DNA of 64,000 bases from Bin87 sp963666865 (GCA_963666865.1 OY763072.1:3968001-4032000); one strand, 5' to 3'. Shown: positions 51,984-61,569, numbered from the stretch's first letter. Numbers and translations are program-made. The notes: generated by a model from the letters alone, not told the origin.

Positions 51984-54599
51984 ATGAACGCTTCTGAACG
52001 CATCAACGAACTGAAATCGTTGCTTTATCAACGTATTCTGGTCACCGACGGGGCCATGGGTACGCAGATTCAGGCGCGCGGGCTGGGACCTGACGACTTC
52101 GGCGGAGAAGAGTACGAGGGGTGCAACGAGTATCTCAACGTCACCCGCCCGGATGTTATCGACGACATTCATCGTTCCTACCTGGCCGCCGGCGCCGACA
52201 TCATCCAGACCAACACCTTCGGGGCGACTGCCCTGGTGCTGGGCGAGTACAATCTGGCCTCCGAGGCGCGGCGCATCAATCGGGAAGCCGCCGAAATCGC
52301 CCGTCGCGCGGCGGACGATTTCACGGTTGCCGAACCGGACAAACCGCGTTTCGTGTACGGAGCCATGGGGCCAACCACGCGCACCATCTCCGTGACCGGC
52401 AACCTGACTTTCGACGAATTGGCCGCGGACTATCACCAGCAGGCCGCCGGATTGATCGAGGGCGGCGCCGACGTCCTCGTGCTGGAAACCGGACAGGACA
52501 CCATCAACATCAAGGCCGGACTGGAAGGCATCGACCGCGCCCGCGCCGAGCTGAACGCGGACGTTGCGGTGGCGGTGCAGGGCACGGTCGAACCCATGGG
52601 AACGCTGCTGGCCGGCCAAGACGCCGAGGCGCTGTACACGTCGCTGGCCCATCGGGACCTGCTCTGGGTCGGTTTCAACTGCGCCACTGGACCGGAGTTC
52701 ATGACCGACCACATCCGTGTGCTGCATGACCTGTCGCGGTTCGGCATCGCCTGCGTCCCCAACGCCGGCCTGCCCGACGAAGACGGCAACTACAACGAGT
52801 CGCCGGAGATGCTGGCCGGCACGCTGGCACGTTTCGCTGAAAACGGTTGGCTCAACGTGGCCGGCGGCTGCTGCGGCACCGGGCCGGACCACATCCGCCG
52901 CATCAGCGAGGCCATGGCCGGCAAGGCCCCCCGCATAACGCAACCTGTGATCGAAACCCGCGTATCCGGCATCGAAGCGGTGGTGGTCAACGAGGACACC
53001 CGGCCCACCATCGTGGGCGAGCGCACCAACGTCCTGGGCAGCCGCCGGTTCAAGCGGCTCATCGGCGGCGACCGCTTTGAGGAAGCTGCCGAGATTGGCC
53101 GGCGACAGGTTCGCAACGGCGCTCACGTGCTGGACGTGTGCCTGCAGGATCCCGACCGGGACGAAACCGCCGACGTTATCAAGTTCCTTGATCAGCTGAA
53201 CCGGAGGGTCAAGGCGCCCATAATGATCGACTCCACGGATGCGGCCGTCATCGAGGAATCGCTGAAGCGGCTCCAGGGCAAGTCCATCATCAACTCCATC
53301 AACCTGGAGGACGGCGAGGAACGGTTCCAGCGGGTGGTTCCCCTGGCCCGGCGCTACGGCTCCGCGCTGGTGGTGGGCTGCATCGACGACGATCCCCACC
53401 AGGCCCAGGCCATCACCCGCGAGCGCAAGCTGGAAATCGCCCGGCGCTCCCATAAACTACTCACCGAGAAGTACGGAGTGCCGGAGCAGGACATCATATT
53501 CGACCCGCTGGTATTCCCAGCCGGCACCGGCGACGAGAACTACGTCGGTTCCGCCGCCGAGACCATCGAGGGCGTGCGGATCATCAAGGAAGCCCTGCCC
53601 AACACCAAGACCGTGCTGGGCATCTCCAACGTGTCCTTCGGCCTGCCCGCCGCCGGACGCGAGGTTTTCAACTCGGTGTTCCTGTACCACTGCACCCAGG
53701 CCGGCCTGGACATGGCCATCGTCAACTCGGAGATGATGCAGCGTTATGCCACCATACCCGAGGAAGAACGGCAGTTGTCCGAAGACCTGATCTGGAACCG
53801 GGGCGAGGACCCAGTGGCGGCCTTCGCCGCCCACTTCCGGGACCGCGCTCCTCGGGCCACCGCCGAGGAACGCTCGGCCCTGCCGCTGGACGAGCGGCTG
53901 GCTCAGTGCATCATCGAAGGCAGCAAGGAAGGCTTGACCGAGGATCTGGACCTGGCGTTGCAGGAGCGAGAACCGCTGGCAATCATCAACGGCCCGCTGA
54001 TGGCAGGGATGGACGAGGTAGGTCGGCAATTTAACGCCAACCAGTTGATTGTAGCGGAAGTGCTGCAAAGCGCGGAAGCCATGAAGGCGGCGGTGGCTCA
54101 CCTAGAGCCGCACATGGAGCGCACCGACGCCGCCAGCCGGGGCTGTGTGCTGCTGGCCACCGTTAGGGGCGACGTGCATGACATCGGCAAGAACCTGGTC
54201 GAGATCATTATGTCCAACAACGGCTACCGGGTGGTCAACCTGGGCATCAAGGTGCCGGCCCAGGAACTGATCGCCGGCTACCGCGAGCATAACCCGGACA
54301 TCATCGGCCTGTCGGGCCTGCTGGTGAAATCGGCGCAGATGATGGTGGAAACGGTGCAGGACTTCCGCACCGCCGGCATCCGCGTCCCGGTGCTGGTGGG
54401 CGGCGCGGCGTTGTCAAACCGTTTCACCCGCCTGCGCATCGCCCCCGAGTACGACGGGATGGTGGCCTACTCGCCCGACGCCATGAGCGGCCTGGCCCTA
54501 GCCAACGTCATCCAAGACGCCGACGAGCGGGAACGCCTGGCGGCGCAACTGGAAGCGGAGAGCGCGGAGCTGGAAAGGGAAGTTGCAACTCGTGGATAG
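51984..54599 (+). CDS. metH: Cobalamin-dependent methionine synthase core, lacking the reactivation domain
   Basis: An 871-residue MetH with three modules. The homocysteine domain (1-320) has zinc ligands C233, C296 and C297 in NCATG and GGCCGTG. The pterin domain (about 345-610) starts RPTIVGERTNVLGSRRFKRL. The cap and B12 domains (620-860) have DVHDIG at 730-735 and the SGLLVKS cobalamin loop. It makes methionine from homocysteine and methyltetrahydrofolate. Full MetH is about 1200 residues; the AdoMet-binding reactivation domain is absent here and supplied by the next gene. ATG at 51984 fits the N-terminus. Confidence 0.93.
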   Translation: MNASERINELKSLLYQRILVTDGAMGTQIQARGLGPDDFGGEEYEGCNEYLNVTRPDVIDDIHRSYLAAGADIIQTNTFGATALVLGEYNLASEARRINREAAEIARRAADDFTVAEPDKPRFVYGAMGPTTRTISVTGNLTFDELAADYHQQAAGLIEGGADVLVLETGQDTINIKAGLEGIDRARAELNADVAVAVQGTVEPMGTLLAGQDAEALYTSLAHRDLLWVGFNCATGPEFMTDHIRVLHDLSRFGIACVPNAGLPDEDGNYNESPEMLAGTLARFAENGWLNVAGGCCGTGPDHIRRISEAMAGKAPRITQPVIETRVSGIEAVVVNEDTRPTIVGERTNVLGSRRFKRLIGGDRFEEAAEIGRRQVRNGAHVLDVCLQDPDRDETADVIKFLDQLNRRVKAPIMIDSTDAAVIEESLKRLQGKSIINSINLEDGEERFQRVVPLARRYGSALVVGCIDDDPHQAQAITRERKLEIARRSHKLLTEKYGVPEQDIIFDPLVFPAGTGDENYVGSAAETIEGVRIIKEALPNTKTVLGISNVSFGLPAAGREVFNSVFLYHCTQAGLDMAIVNSEMMQRYATIPEEERQLSEDLIWNRGEDPVAAFAAHFRDRAPRATAEERSALPLDERLAQCIIEGSKEGLTEDLDLALQEREPLAIINGPLMAGMDEVGRQFNANQLIVAEVLQSAEAMKAAVAHLEPHMERTDAASRGCVLLATVRGDVHDIGKNLVEIIMSNNGYRVVNLGIKVPAQELIAGYREHNPDIIGLSGLLVKSAQMMVETVQDFRTAGIRVPVLVGGAALSNRFTRLRIAPEYDGMVAYSPDAMSGLALANVIQDADERERLAAQLEAESAELEREVATRG

Positions 54600-55509
54600 C
54601 GTGGTCACATCGAGCGGCGTCGAACGGCTGGACTCTTCCCCCCAGCCCCCGGACCTGCGCCTCCATGTCCTGCACGATTACGACCTGGACGAGATTTTCG
54701 GCTACATCAACCCCCAGATGCTCTACGTCCGGCACCTGGGCTACCGGGGACGGTTCTGGGAGGCGCTGCGCAACGATGAACCGAAAGCCGTGGAGTTGCG
54801 CCGGCAGGTGCAGCGGGTCGAGGACATCATGCTGTCCCGCTCCGACATCGCCGCCAACGCCGTCTTCAAGTTCTTTCCCTGCCGCTCCGAGGGGAAGTGG
54901 CTCGTCATCTACGAGTCGGACGGGGCCACGGAGTTGGAACGCTTTTACTTCGGACGACAACAGGAACGTGAGGGGTTGTGCCTGACCGACTACGCCCGTC
55001 CGGTGGGCGACGGCCCCAACGACTACCTGGCAATGTTCGCCACTACCGTCGGTCCCGGCGTCCGTGACCTCTCCGAGCGGTGGAAGAACGACGGCCGTTA
55101 CCTGGACTCCCACACGCTACAGGCGCTGGCGATAGAGTCTGCGGAAGGGTTTGCCGAACTGCTGCACAAGCGCATCCGCACCATGTGGAACATTGGCGAA
55201 CCATCGAGCCGGCAGGGGCCGAGCGAGGATGAGCTACGCGACCTCTTCCGGGCCAACTACCAGGGCAAACGGTATTCCTTCGGCTACCCGGCCTGCCCCC
55301 GGCTGGAAGACCAGGAAAAGCTGTTTTCGCTGTTGGACGTTACCAACAATATAGGCGTGGAACTGACCGACGGGTATATGATGGACCCGGAGGGTTCGGT
55401 ATCCGCTGTGGTCTTTCACCATCCCCAAGCCAAGTATTTCAACCTGGACGAGGCAGATATCCAGCGGCTTGAGTCCGAAATCGCCGATTTGCCGGCGGTG
55501 AGCCAATAG
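54592..55509 (+). CDS. Separate MetH reactivation (AdoMet-binding) domain protein
   Basis: A 305-residue protein that matches the C-terminal Met_synt_B12 domain of MetH: LDEIFGYINPQMLYVRHLGY, the AIESAEGFAELLHKRIR helix, YQGKRYSFGYPACPRLEDQ and ELTDGYMMDPEGSVSAVVFH with HPQAKYF. It would bind AdoMet and rescue oxidised cob(II)alamin on the core enzyme. It overlaps the metH core gene; GTG at 54592 has GGGAAG at good distance, and TTG at 54583 is also open. The split suggests a two-protein MetH acting as a complex. Confidence 0.88.
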   Translation: MDSVVTSSGVERLDSSPQPPDLRLHVLHDYDLDEIFGYINPQMLYVRHLGYRGRFWEALRNDEPKAVELRRQVQRVEDIMLSRSDIAANAVFKFFPCRSEGKWLVIYESDGATELERFYFGRQQEREGLCLTDYARPVGDGPNDYLAMFATTVGPGVRDLSERWKNDGRYLDSHTLQALAIESAEGFAELLHKRIRTMWNIGEPSSRQGPSEDELRDLFRANYQGKRYSFGYPACPRLEDQEKLFSLLDVTNNIGVELTDGYMMDPEGSVSAVVFHHPQAKYFNLDEADIQRLESEIADLPAVSQ

Positions 55510-55536
55510 GCGATGTACCGGCATTCGTCGCATCGG

Positions 55537-55565
55537 CCCGTAGCCTTTCGGCATACGGGTTTTTA
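55537..55565 (+). terminator. Intrinsic terminator after the metH operon
   Basis: CCCGTAGCC and GGCATACGGG pair (one bulge) around TTTC, followed by TTTTTATTTT. It lies 28 bp after the reactivation gene stop. Confidence 0.85.
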
Positions 55566-55587
55566 TTTTGGGTATCGCAGCAGGCCG

Positions 55588-56337
55588 CTACTGCGCCGTG
55601 AATCCCCCGTCCACCACCAGCTCCGCGCCGGTGATGTAGGACGCTTCGTCGCTGGCCAGGAACAGCACGGCGTAGGCCACTTCCTCCCGGCGTCCGGCGC
55701 GTTTCATAGGAATGTTGGTCATCATGGAGTTGCGGGTTTCGGAGTCGGCCGAGCCGCCGGCCATGGGCGGCATCAGCCCAGGGTGGACGGAGTTGACCCG
55801 AATGCCAACCTCGGCCCATCGAATGGCGGCGGACTTGGACATCAGGCGCACCGCCCCCTTGGCGGCGTTGTAGCCCATGTGCAGGAAGTCCTGGCCCACG
55901 ATGCCGGAGATGGACGAGATGTTGACGATGCTGCCGCCATCTCCCTGCTCCATCGCGCCGATGGCGTGCTTCATGCCCAGGAAAACGCCCTTGGCGTTGA
56001 TGTCCAGCAGGCGGTCCCAGGTCGTCGTCCCCAGGTTGTCCTCCTCGTCGTAACCGGAGATGCCGGCGTTGTTCACGAGGATGTCCAGTCGCCCGTGCCT
56101 GGCGACAATATCGGCGATGACCTGACGCCAATTGTCCTCATCGGTGACGTTGAGGCGAGCATACTCAGCGGCGCCGCCGCCGGAAACGATGTCGTCGGCC
56201 ACCCGCTGCCCGGCGTCGTCGGACACGTCGCACAGCGCCACCGTTGCTCCTTCTTCAGCGAACAACCGGGCCTCCACTTCGCCCATGCCGCGGGCGGCCC
56301 CCGTCACTATGGCGATTTTCCCTTCCAGCCTGGGCAT
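55588..56337 (-). CDS. SDR-family oxidoreductase
   Basis: A 249-residue classical SDR. TGAARGMG at residues 12-19, NNAGISG, the ISSISG...GYNAAKGAV active site (Ser, Tyr, Lys) and ITGAELVVDGGFTAQ are all present. The group resembles 3-alpha/20-beta-hydroxysteroid or glucose dehydrogenases, but the substrate cannot be read from the sequence. It is divergent from ppx with a 95-bp gap and convergent with the metH operon. Confidence 0.87.
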   Translation of the reverse strand: MPRLEGKIAIVTGAARGMGEVEARLFAEEGATVALCDVSDDAGQRVADDIVSGGGAAEYARLNVTDEDNWRQVIADIVARHGRLDILVNNAGISGYDEEDNLGTTTWDRLLDINAKGVFLGMKHAIGAMEQGDGGSIVNISSISGIVGQDFLHMGYNAAKGAVRLMSKSAAIRWAEVGIRVNSVHPGLMPPMAGGSADSETRNSMMTNIPMKRAGRREEVAYAVLFLASDEASYITGAELVVDGGFTAQ

Positions 56338-56432
56338 CGCAAACCTCCTGCCGGATCACGCGTTTCGTTGTCGGTTGGCGGATTATAACATTGCACTTCC
56401 CGCCGGTTTCGCAGCCACCACCTGAGGATGTA

Positions 56433-58025
56433 ATGACGACAACCCAGACCATCGACCCCGCCTTTGTCGCCGATCCGATCTCCGCTGATCGCCCGCGCCG
56501 GGAGCGATGTCAGTACACCGGCGTCATCGATGTTGGTTCCGGCTCCGCGCGAGCCGTGGTGATGCAGGTGAACTCCGGCGGCGGCATTGAGATCGTTGCC
56601 CAGCAGCGGGTGAATCTGAACCTGATGAGCCACGTGGACGCCAACGGCGTGCTGGATACGGTTGGTGTCCGCAGCACGCTGGATGCCCTGGAGGATTTTG
56701 CCCTGGTCGCCCGGGGGTATGGCATTGAAACCGTCCACGCCGTCGGCACCGCCGCCCTGCGGGAGTCGGGAAATGCCGAAGCAATCATCGCCGCTGCCGA
56801 GCAACGCTTCGGTCTCACGCTGCGGATCATCGACGGGACGGACGAGGCGGCATACTGCTTCATCGGGGCGATACACGGGCTGCGGGTAACCGACGGGATG
56901 CTGGCGGATATCGGCGGCGGCAGCACCGAGTTGGTGCGGTTCACGGACCGGACACTGGGCGAGAAAGTCTCCTTGCCGCTGGGCAGCCTACGCATCGCCA
57001 ACCGGTTTGGCCTCACCGACCGTCCGAGACCTGAAGATGTGCAGGCGGCCTACGATCACGTATGCGGTGTGCTCTCCCACGGCGATGTTCCCCGGTTGCC
57101 CGCCGGCGGGGCGTTAGTAGGTTCCGGCGGGTCGGTGCGGCTCTTATCCCGGTTGCGCCGACACCGGGAGATGTACCCGATCATCAAGATGCACGGGTTT
57201 CAGATCGACGCCGACGCCCTGGCCGAACAGGTCTATATCCTCGCGGCGCTGTCTCAGCAGGAACGCGACGCCATACCGGAAATGAACCTGGAACGCAGCC
57301 ATTCCATCGTTGGGGGAGCCGTGGTGGCCCACGCGCTGGTGAGCCACCTAGGGGCTGATGGGATACTGGTATCGGGCCAGGGATTGCGCGAGGGACTGGC
57401 GCGCCATCCGGCTCCACTGCTGGAGTGCGAAGAAATCCGGCTGCCCGATCTCGAAACGGTGCGGCAGGAATCCCTGGCTGATCTGGAGGCCCGTTTCGCG
57501 CCGCAATTTTCCCAGCGCGGCCGCCGTCGAGCCGCGCTGGCGGCCCGCATCGCCCGGGTGACGTGGCAAGGGCAGCACCGGCAAATCACCGGGTCCCTGG
57601 AGTGCGCGGCTTTGCTGGTGGACCTGGGCAACGCGGTGGATTTTTACAACCGCTTGAATCGAGCGGCCAGTATAATAGTACGCACCGACCTGCCGGGGTT
57701 CACCCACCGGGAGTCGGCCCAGGTGGCGGCGATCCTGCTGGAAGCGGAAGCCGGACAACTGCCGCGCCGGTTCCGCGAATCGCGACTGTTCCCAGGAAAC
57801 GACGCTGCGCTGGTCAGACAGGCGGCGGCGATCCTGCTGGTTGCCGACGAGCTGGAACGGAGATTGCCGCCGGATTGCAACGACTCTGTTGTACAAATAG
57901 GGCGACAATCGGGTAAATTGACACTGACGACGCCCTGGTGGTCGGCGGTGGCTGGTCCGGGGATCCGGGAAAAGTGGTTGAAGACAATGGGGGAAGACAT
58001 ACGTATAGGGAGAAGTGAAACATGA
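56433..58025 (+). CDS. ppx: Exopolyphosphatase / guanosine pentaphosphatase family protein
   Basis: A 530-residue Ppx/GppA protein of the actin-like ATPase superfamily that hydrolyses polyphosphate or pppGpp. YTGVIDVGSGSARAVVMQV is the first phosphate loop, DGTDEAAYCFIGA and LADIGGGSTELVRF the next, and the C-terminal 200 residues are an HD-like helical domain as in Ppx. GAGGATG lies just before the ATG. The tmk gene overlaps its end by ATGA, so polyphosphate or nucleotide-pool metabolism may be linked; that link is inference. Confidence 0.88.
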   Translation: MTTTQTIDPAFVADPISADRPRRERCQYTGVIDVGSGSARAVVMQVNSGGGIEIVAQQRVNLNLMSHVDANGVLDTVGVRSTLDALEDFALVARGYGIETVHAVGTAALRESGNAEAIIAAAEQRFGLTLRIIDGTDEAAYCFIGAIHGLRVTDGMLADIGGGSTELVRFTDRTLGEKVSLPLGSLRIANRFGLTDRPRPEDVQAAYDHVCGVLSHGDVPRLPAGGALVGSGGSVRLLSRLRRHREMYPIIKMHGFQIDADALAEQVYILAALSQQERDAIPEMNLERSHSIVGGAVVAHALVSHLGADGILVSGQGLREGLARHPAPLLECEEIRLPDLETVRQESLADLEARFAPQFSQRGRRRAALAARIARVTWQGQHRQITGSLECAALLVDLGNAVDFYNRLNRAASIIVRTDLPGFTHRESAQVAAILLEAEAGQLPRRFRESRLFPGNDAALVRQAAAILLVADELERRLPPDCNDSVVQIGRQSGKLTLTTPWWSAVAGPGIREKWLKTMGEDIRIGRSET

Positions 58026-58858
58026 CCGTGCTGCTAGAACAACCGGCGTACAAGATGGGCGAGCGCTACGGCCAGCACCCGGACGACGGCGAATATCCGG
58101 GCAAGCTGATCATCGTGGAGGGCATCGACGGCTCCGGCAAGAGCACTCAGATCGACCTGCTGGGGAAATGGCTCACCAGCCAGAACCTGGTGACCGTATT
58201 CACCGAGTGGAATTCGTCGCCCATCGTGCGGCGCACCACCAAAAAGGGCAAGGTCGAGGAGTTGCTGACGCCCATGTCCTTCAGCCTCATCCACGCCGCC
58301 GACTTCGCCAACCGCGTCCATGCGCAGATTATTCCGGCATTGCGCGCCGGCGCCGTTGTGCTGGCCGACCGCTACGTTTTCACCGCCTTCGCCCGCGATG
58401 CCGCCCGCGGCGTGAACCGCGAGTGGCTGCGGCGGGTTTATTCCTTCGCCGTGCAGCCCTCGCTGGCGCTGTATTTCAAGGTTCCGCTGGACGTATCAAT
58501 CCACCGCATCAACGTTGGTCGGGAAGGACTGGGATACTACGAGTCCGGCCAGGATATGGGTTTCTCCACCGATCGTGAGGAATCTTTCCGCATCTTCCAG
58601 GGCAAGTTGTTGGAAGAATATGACGCCTTGACCGAGGAATTCGGTCTGATGACCATCGACGCCACGCAGCCCATCGCCGTGCAGCAGCAGCAGGTCCGTC
58701 GCTACGTGGAACCGCTGATCAACGGCACGATGCGAATTGAAGGACAAAGCGTGCCGCAGGCCCTGGGGCAATCCGGCCTGACCGGACGTTACATCACGGC
58801 TCCCTCGCGCCGCCGGTTGACCGAACAGGAAGCGCTGGCCGCCGCGTCAAGCGGATAA
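58022..58858 (+). CDS. tmk: Thymidylate kinase family protein, copy 1
   Basis: A 278-residue P-loop kinase of the thymidylate kinase family. EGIDGSGKST (residues 33-42) is a perfect P-loop, LADRYVFTAFARDAARGV the DRY substrate loop. A TMK LID region is not obvious, and the C-terminal 60 residues are extra. Standard TMK is about 210 residues. It overlaps ppx by four bases. The substrate may be dTMP or another nucleotide; adjacent to ppx, a polyphosphate-related role is also conceivable. Confidence 0.82.
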   Translation: MTVLLEQPAYKMGERYGQHPDDGEYPGKLIIVEGIDGSGKSTQIDLLGKWLTSQNLVTVFTEWNSSPIVRRTTKKGKVEELLTPMSFSLIHAADFANRVHAQIIPALRAGAVVLADRYVFTAFARDAARGVNREWLRRVYSFAVQPSLALYFKVPLDVSIHRINVGREGLGYYESGQDMGFSTDREESFRIFQGKLLEEYDALTEEFGLMTIDATQPIAVQQQQVRRYVEPLINGTMRIEGQSVPQALGQSGLTGRYITAPSRRRLTEQEALAAASSG

Positions 58859-58931
58859 TGGCAGCGAGCCTTGCGCCGCCGTCGCAGGATCTAGGTTATC
58901 TGATTGCGAGAATTGCCAGGGAGCATTAAGG

Positions 58932-59627
58932 ATGAGCACCGTCAGGTTCTACGGACACACTCCGCCGGTAGCCGGCGACGAGCCTACCCTGGGCCGTCTC
59001 ATCGTGGTGGAAGGCACCGATGGGGTGGGCCGTTCCACGCAAATCGCCATGTTGCAGGAGTGGTTGGAGGCCGAAGGTTACGCTGTGCTGGTAACGGGCC
59101 TCCGACGCTCCGAACTGGCCTCTTCGGGTATCGACCGGGCGATGCGAGGCAACACCCTGGATGCTCTCACCCTCAACCTGTTCTACGCCACCGACTTCTG
59201 GGACCGGCTGGAGAAGAGCATCATACCGGCCATGCGTTCCGGCATGGTTGCGCTCATCGACCGCTACATCTACTCCATCATCGCCCGGGCGCGGGTGCGG
59301 GGGGTGCCCGCCCGCTGGCTCAACGACGTGTTTGAGTTCGCGGTGATTCCCGACCGCGTGCTGTATCTGGATGTGGACGTGGAGCATCTGCTGCCCAGAG
59401 TGCTCGCGGTGCGGCAGCTGGACCACTGGGAATCAGGCGACGACTTCCTGGGCGGCACGGACCTTTACGAAAACTTCATCCGTTACCAGAGCGCGCTGAT
59501 TGACGAGTTCCGCGAACTGGCCAAGGAGCACAACTTCGTGACCGTGGATGCACGGGGCAGCGTCAGCGACGTCTTCCAGGCACTGCAAACCGAGGTTCGG
59601 GAAGCGCTGAAGGGGATGGGGGAGTAA
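58932..59627 (+). CDS. Thymidylate kinase family protein, copy 2, with altered P-loop
   Basis: A 231-residue protein of the same family. EGTDGVGRST (residues 27-36) has Arg34 where the catalytic P-loop Lys is expected; LIDRYIYSIIARARVRGVPA is the DRY loop. The fold is otherwise complete. The Lys to Arg change usually cripples ATP hydrolysis or transfer, so it may be a regulatory or partner subunit of copy 1, or use another chemistry. It lies 73 bp after copy 1 in the same operon. Confidence 0.82.
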   Translation: MSTVRFYGHTPPVAGDEPTLGRLIVVEGTDGVGRSTQIAMLQEWLEAEGYAVLVTGLRRSELASSGIDRAMRGNTLDALTLNLFYATDFWDRLEKSIIPAMRSGMVALIDRYIYSIIARARVRGVPARWLNDVFEFAVIPDRVLYLDVDVEHLLPRVLAVRQLDHWESGDDFLGGTDLYENFIRYQSALIDEFRELAKEHNFVTVDARGSVSDVFQALQTEVREALKGMGE

Positions 59628-59675
59628 CAACGGACACGCCGGTTACGCCAATCCATATTGAAGAGGAGGCGCAAA

Positions 59676-59963
59676 ATGGCGACGCAGAGCAGCGAGGAAA
59701 TCTCCCGTCTGGGCAAAGAAATTTACGCCCGGATCCGGGAGGAAATGGAAGCCAACGAGTGGGGCAGGATGGTGGTAATCGACGTCAATAGCGGCGACTA
59801 TGAAGTTGCCGACGACGATCTCACCGCTTTGCTGCGGCTAATCGAGCGCCGGCCCGATGCAATGACTTGGGGCGAGCGGGTAGGCTACCGAGCAGCGTAC
59901 TATCTCAATCGTAACTACCTCCACGATCCGAACTGGCCGGTTTCCGAATCACATACAAAATAG
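59676..59963 (+). CDS. Hypothetical protein paired with an aspartic-protease-like protein
   Basis: A 95-residue acidic protein, EEISRLGKEIYARIREEMEA and the MVVIDVNSGDYEVADDDLTA segment. Such proteins often precede a retropepsin-like gene, as here. GAGGAGG lies 7 bp before the ATG at 59676. It is 10 bp upstream of the next gene. A toxin-antitoxin-like role is possible but unproven. Confidence 0.7.
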   Translation: MATQSSEEISRLGKEIYARIREEMEANEWGRMVVIDVNSGDYEVADDDLTALLRLIERRPDAMTWGERVGYRAAYYLNRNYLHDPNWPVSESHTK

Positions 59964-59973
59964 GTGCCAGACT

Positions 59974-60366
59974 ATGCTCGAGGGACGGGTCGAACTAGCC
60001 GGCATGATCGGCAACATTCCGGTACTGAAACCACGTGTTTCGTTCGCGGTTGCCAACGCCGGCACCGCGCAACGAAGTTTGGTCTTCACCGTCGATACAG
60101 GCTTTACCGGCTGGTTGACCCTCCCTACAAATATCATCCGTGAGCTTGATTTAGAATACCGGGGAACACGTCCATATATGACGGCCAGCGACGAGGTATC
60201 ACAAGCAGACTTATACGTTACGTTAGTAGCGTCCGTACCAGTCATCGCTCACCGACTGGACGCCGAACCGCTACTGGGCGCCGCCATGATGAACGAATGC
60301 CGCCTTACCATAGATTTCTGGGAAGGCGGCCGTGTGACCATCGAGCCAAGGGCGGAGTTGGGATAA
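59974..60366 (+). CDS. Retropepsin-like (clan AA) aspartic protease family protein
   Basis: A 130-residue protein with the catalytic loop VFTVDTGFTGWLTLP (Asp41-Thr42-Gly43), an IRELDL strand, and LLGAAMMNECRLTIDFWEGG, the second hallmark of single-domain clan AA proteases. Active enzymes are dimers. It follows the 59676 gene by 10 bp and ends 7 bp from the convergent acyl-CoA dehydrogenase stop. Confidence 0.8.
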   Translation: MLEGRVELAGMIGNIPVLKPRVSFAVANAGTAQRSLVFTVDTGFTGWLTLPTNIIRELDLEYRGTRPYMTASDEVSQADLYVTLVASVPVIAHRLDAEPLLGAAMMNECRLTIDFWEGGRVTIEPRAELG

Positions 60367-60373
60367 GCGGGTT

Positions 60374-61495
60374 CTACAAATCCAGCGCGTCCGCCAGCCG
60401 GCGTCGGTGAAACTTGGGATCGCCCAGGAACTGGTACAGCGTGCGCGACGCGGTGGTGTGCAGGGTGAGTCCGTACTCGGTGGTGCTGCCCACGCCGGCA
60501 TGGACCTCGTGGGCGTGGTTGCAGGCATTGTAGTAGGCGACGCTGCTCACCGCCTTGGCCAGGTGGATGCTGTCCTCGGCGGGCCGCTCGGTGTCCAGTT
60601 TCCACAGGGCTTCGTAGGTGGTCCAGCGCGCCGCGTCCAGCTCGTTGACCAGGTTGATGATGTGGTCCTGCACCCGCTGAAAGCGTCCGATGGGCGTGCC
60701 GAACTGGATTCGCGTGCGGCTGTAATCCACGGACATCTCATAAACCTGCTGTGAGCCGCCTACCTGGTAGGCGCACAGCAGCGGGATGGCAGCGGCCACC
60801 GCGCGCTCCAAAGCGATCCAGCCGCGGGCGAAGTCGCCGCCCAGCACCGCCGACGGCCCAACTTGCACCCCGTCCAGCCGCACCTCGGCCAGGTTCCAGG
60901 CAAAGCCGTCCAGCTTCCTGATGGCGACGCCCGGCGCGTCGGCAGGAATCATCACCAGTCCCACGTGCTGGCGGTTCTCCGTCCGGACGGCGCAGATCAG
61001 GTCGGTGGCAGCCGCGGCGTCGTACACGTACACCTTGGTCCCTGAAATGCGATAGCCGGCTCCGTCGGGCGCAGCGATGGTCTGCACGTCGGACTCGTCC
61101 CACTGGTAATCGGCTTCGGTAATCGCCAATGCCACGGTGCGCCGCCCGGAGGCGATGTCAGGCAGCAGGGAGCGTTTCTGCTCATCGGTGCCCGCCTCCA
61201 GGATGGTCAGAGCTCCCAGCGCGGCGGTACTCAGGTGGGGTCCTGGCACCGGCCCCCGCCCCAACTCTTCAAACAGAACTCCGGCGTCGGTGTAGGAACC
61301 GCCCTCGCCTCCATATTCGGTGGGGATGACAATGCCCAACCAGCCGGTGCTTGCCAGCTTCTGCCACGGCTCCGACGGCGCGGTCTGCCCGGTGGCTTGC
61401 AGTTCCAGCAGCACGTCTTTGGGATATTCGGTATCCACAAACCGGCGCGCCGCCGCCTTGAGCATTTCCTGTTCTTCGGTGAGGGCCAGGTCCAT
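60374..61495 (-). CDS. Acyl-CoA dehydrogenase family protein (downstream of pair)
   Basis: A 373-residue flavoprotein of the acyl-CoA dehydrogenase family. It starts MDLALTEEQEMLKAAARRFV; GIVIPTEYGGEGGSYTDAGV and the middle beta-domain VALAITEADYQWDESDVQT are present, then the C-terminal helices YSRTRIQFGTPIGRFQRVQD. The usual catalytic Glu position near the C-terminus is not certain (HEVHAGVGSTTEYGLTLHT). It lies 75 bp after the second dehydrogenase, with a 28-bp palindrome between; such pairs can be alpha/beta heteromers, as in steroid degradation. Confidence 0.87.
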   Translation of the reverse strand: MDLALTEEQEMLKAAARRFVDTEYPKDVLLELQATGQTAPSEPWQKLASTGWLGIVIPTEYGGEGGSYTDAGVLFEELGRGPVPGPHLSTAALGALTILEAGTDEQKRSLLPDIASGRRTVALAITEADYQWDESDVQTIAAPDGAGYRISGTKVYVYDAAAATDLICAVRTENRQHVGLVMIPADAPGVAIRKLDGFAWNLAEVRLDGVQVGPSAVLGGDFARGWIALERAVAAAIPLLCAYQVGGSQQVYEMSVDYSRTRIQFGTPIGRFQRVQDHIINLVNELDAARWTTYEALWKLDTERPAEDSIHLAKAVSSVAYYNACNHAHEVHAGVGSTTEYGLTLHTTASRTLYQFLGDPKFHRRRLADALDL

Positions 61496-61520
61496 TGGTA
61501 GTTACTCCCGCTGTTCGTTA

Positions 61521-61548
61521 GTAGGGGCGACGCATGCGTCGCCCCTAC
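61521..61548. repeat. 28-bp palindrome, GC core (copy 6)
   Basis: Identical to the copy at 24856. It lies between the two acyl-CoA dehydrogenase genes on the minus strand, 25 bp before the downstream start. Confidence 0.95.
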
Positions 61549-61569
61549 GTGTGCTAAACGACTATAATC

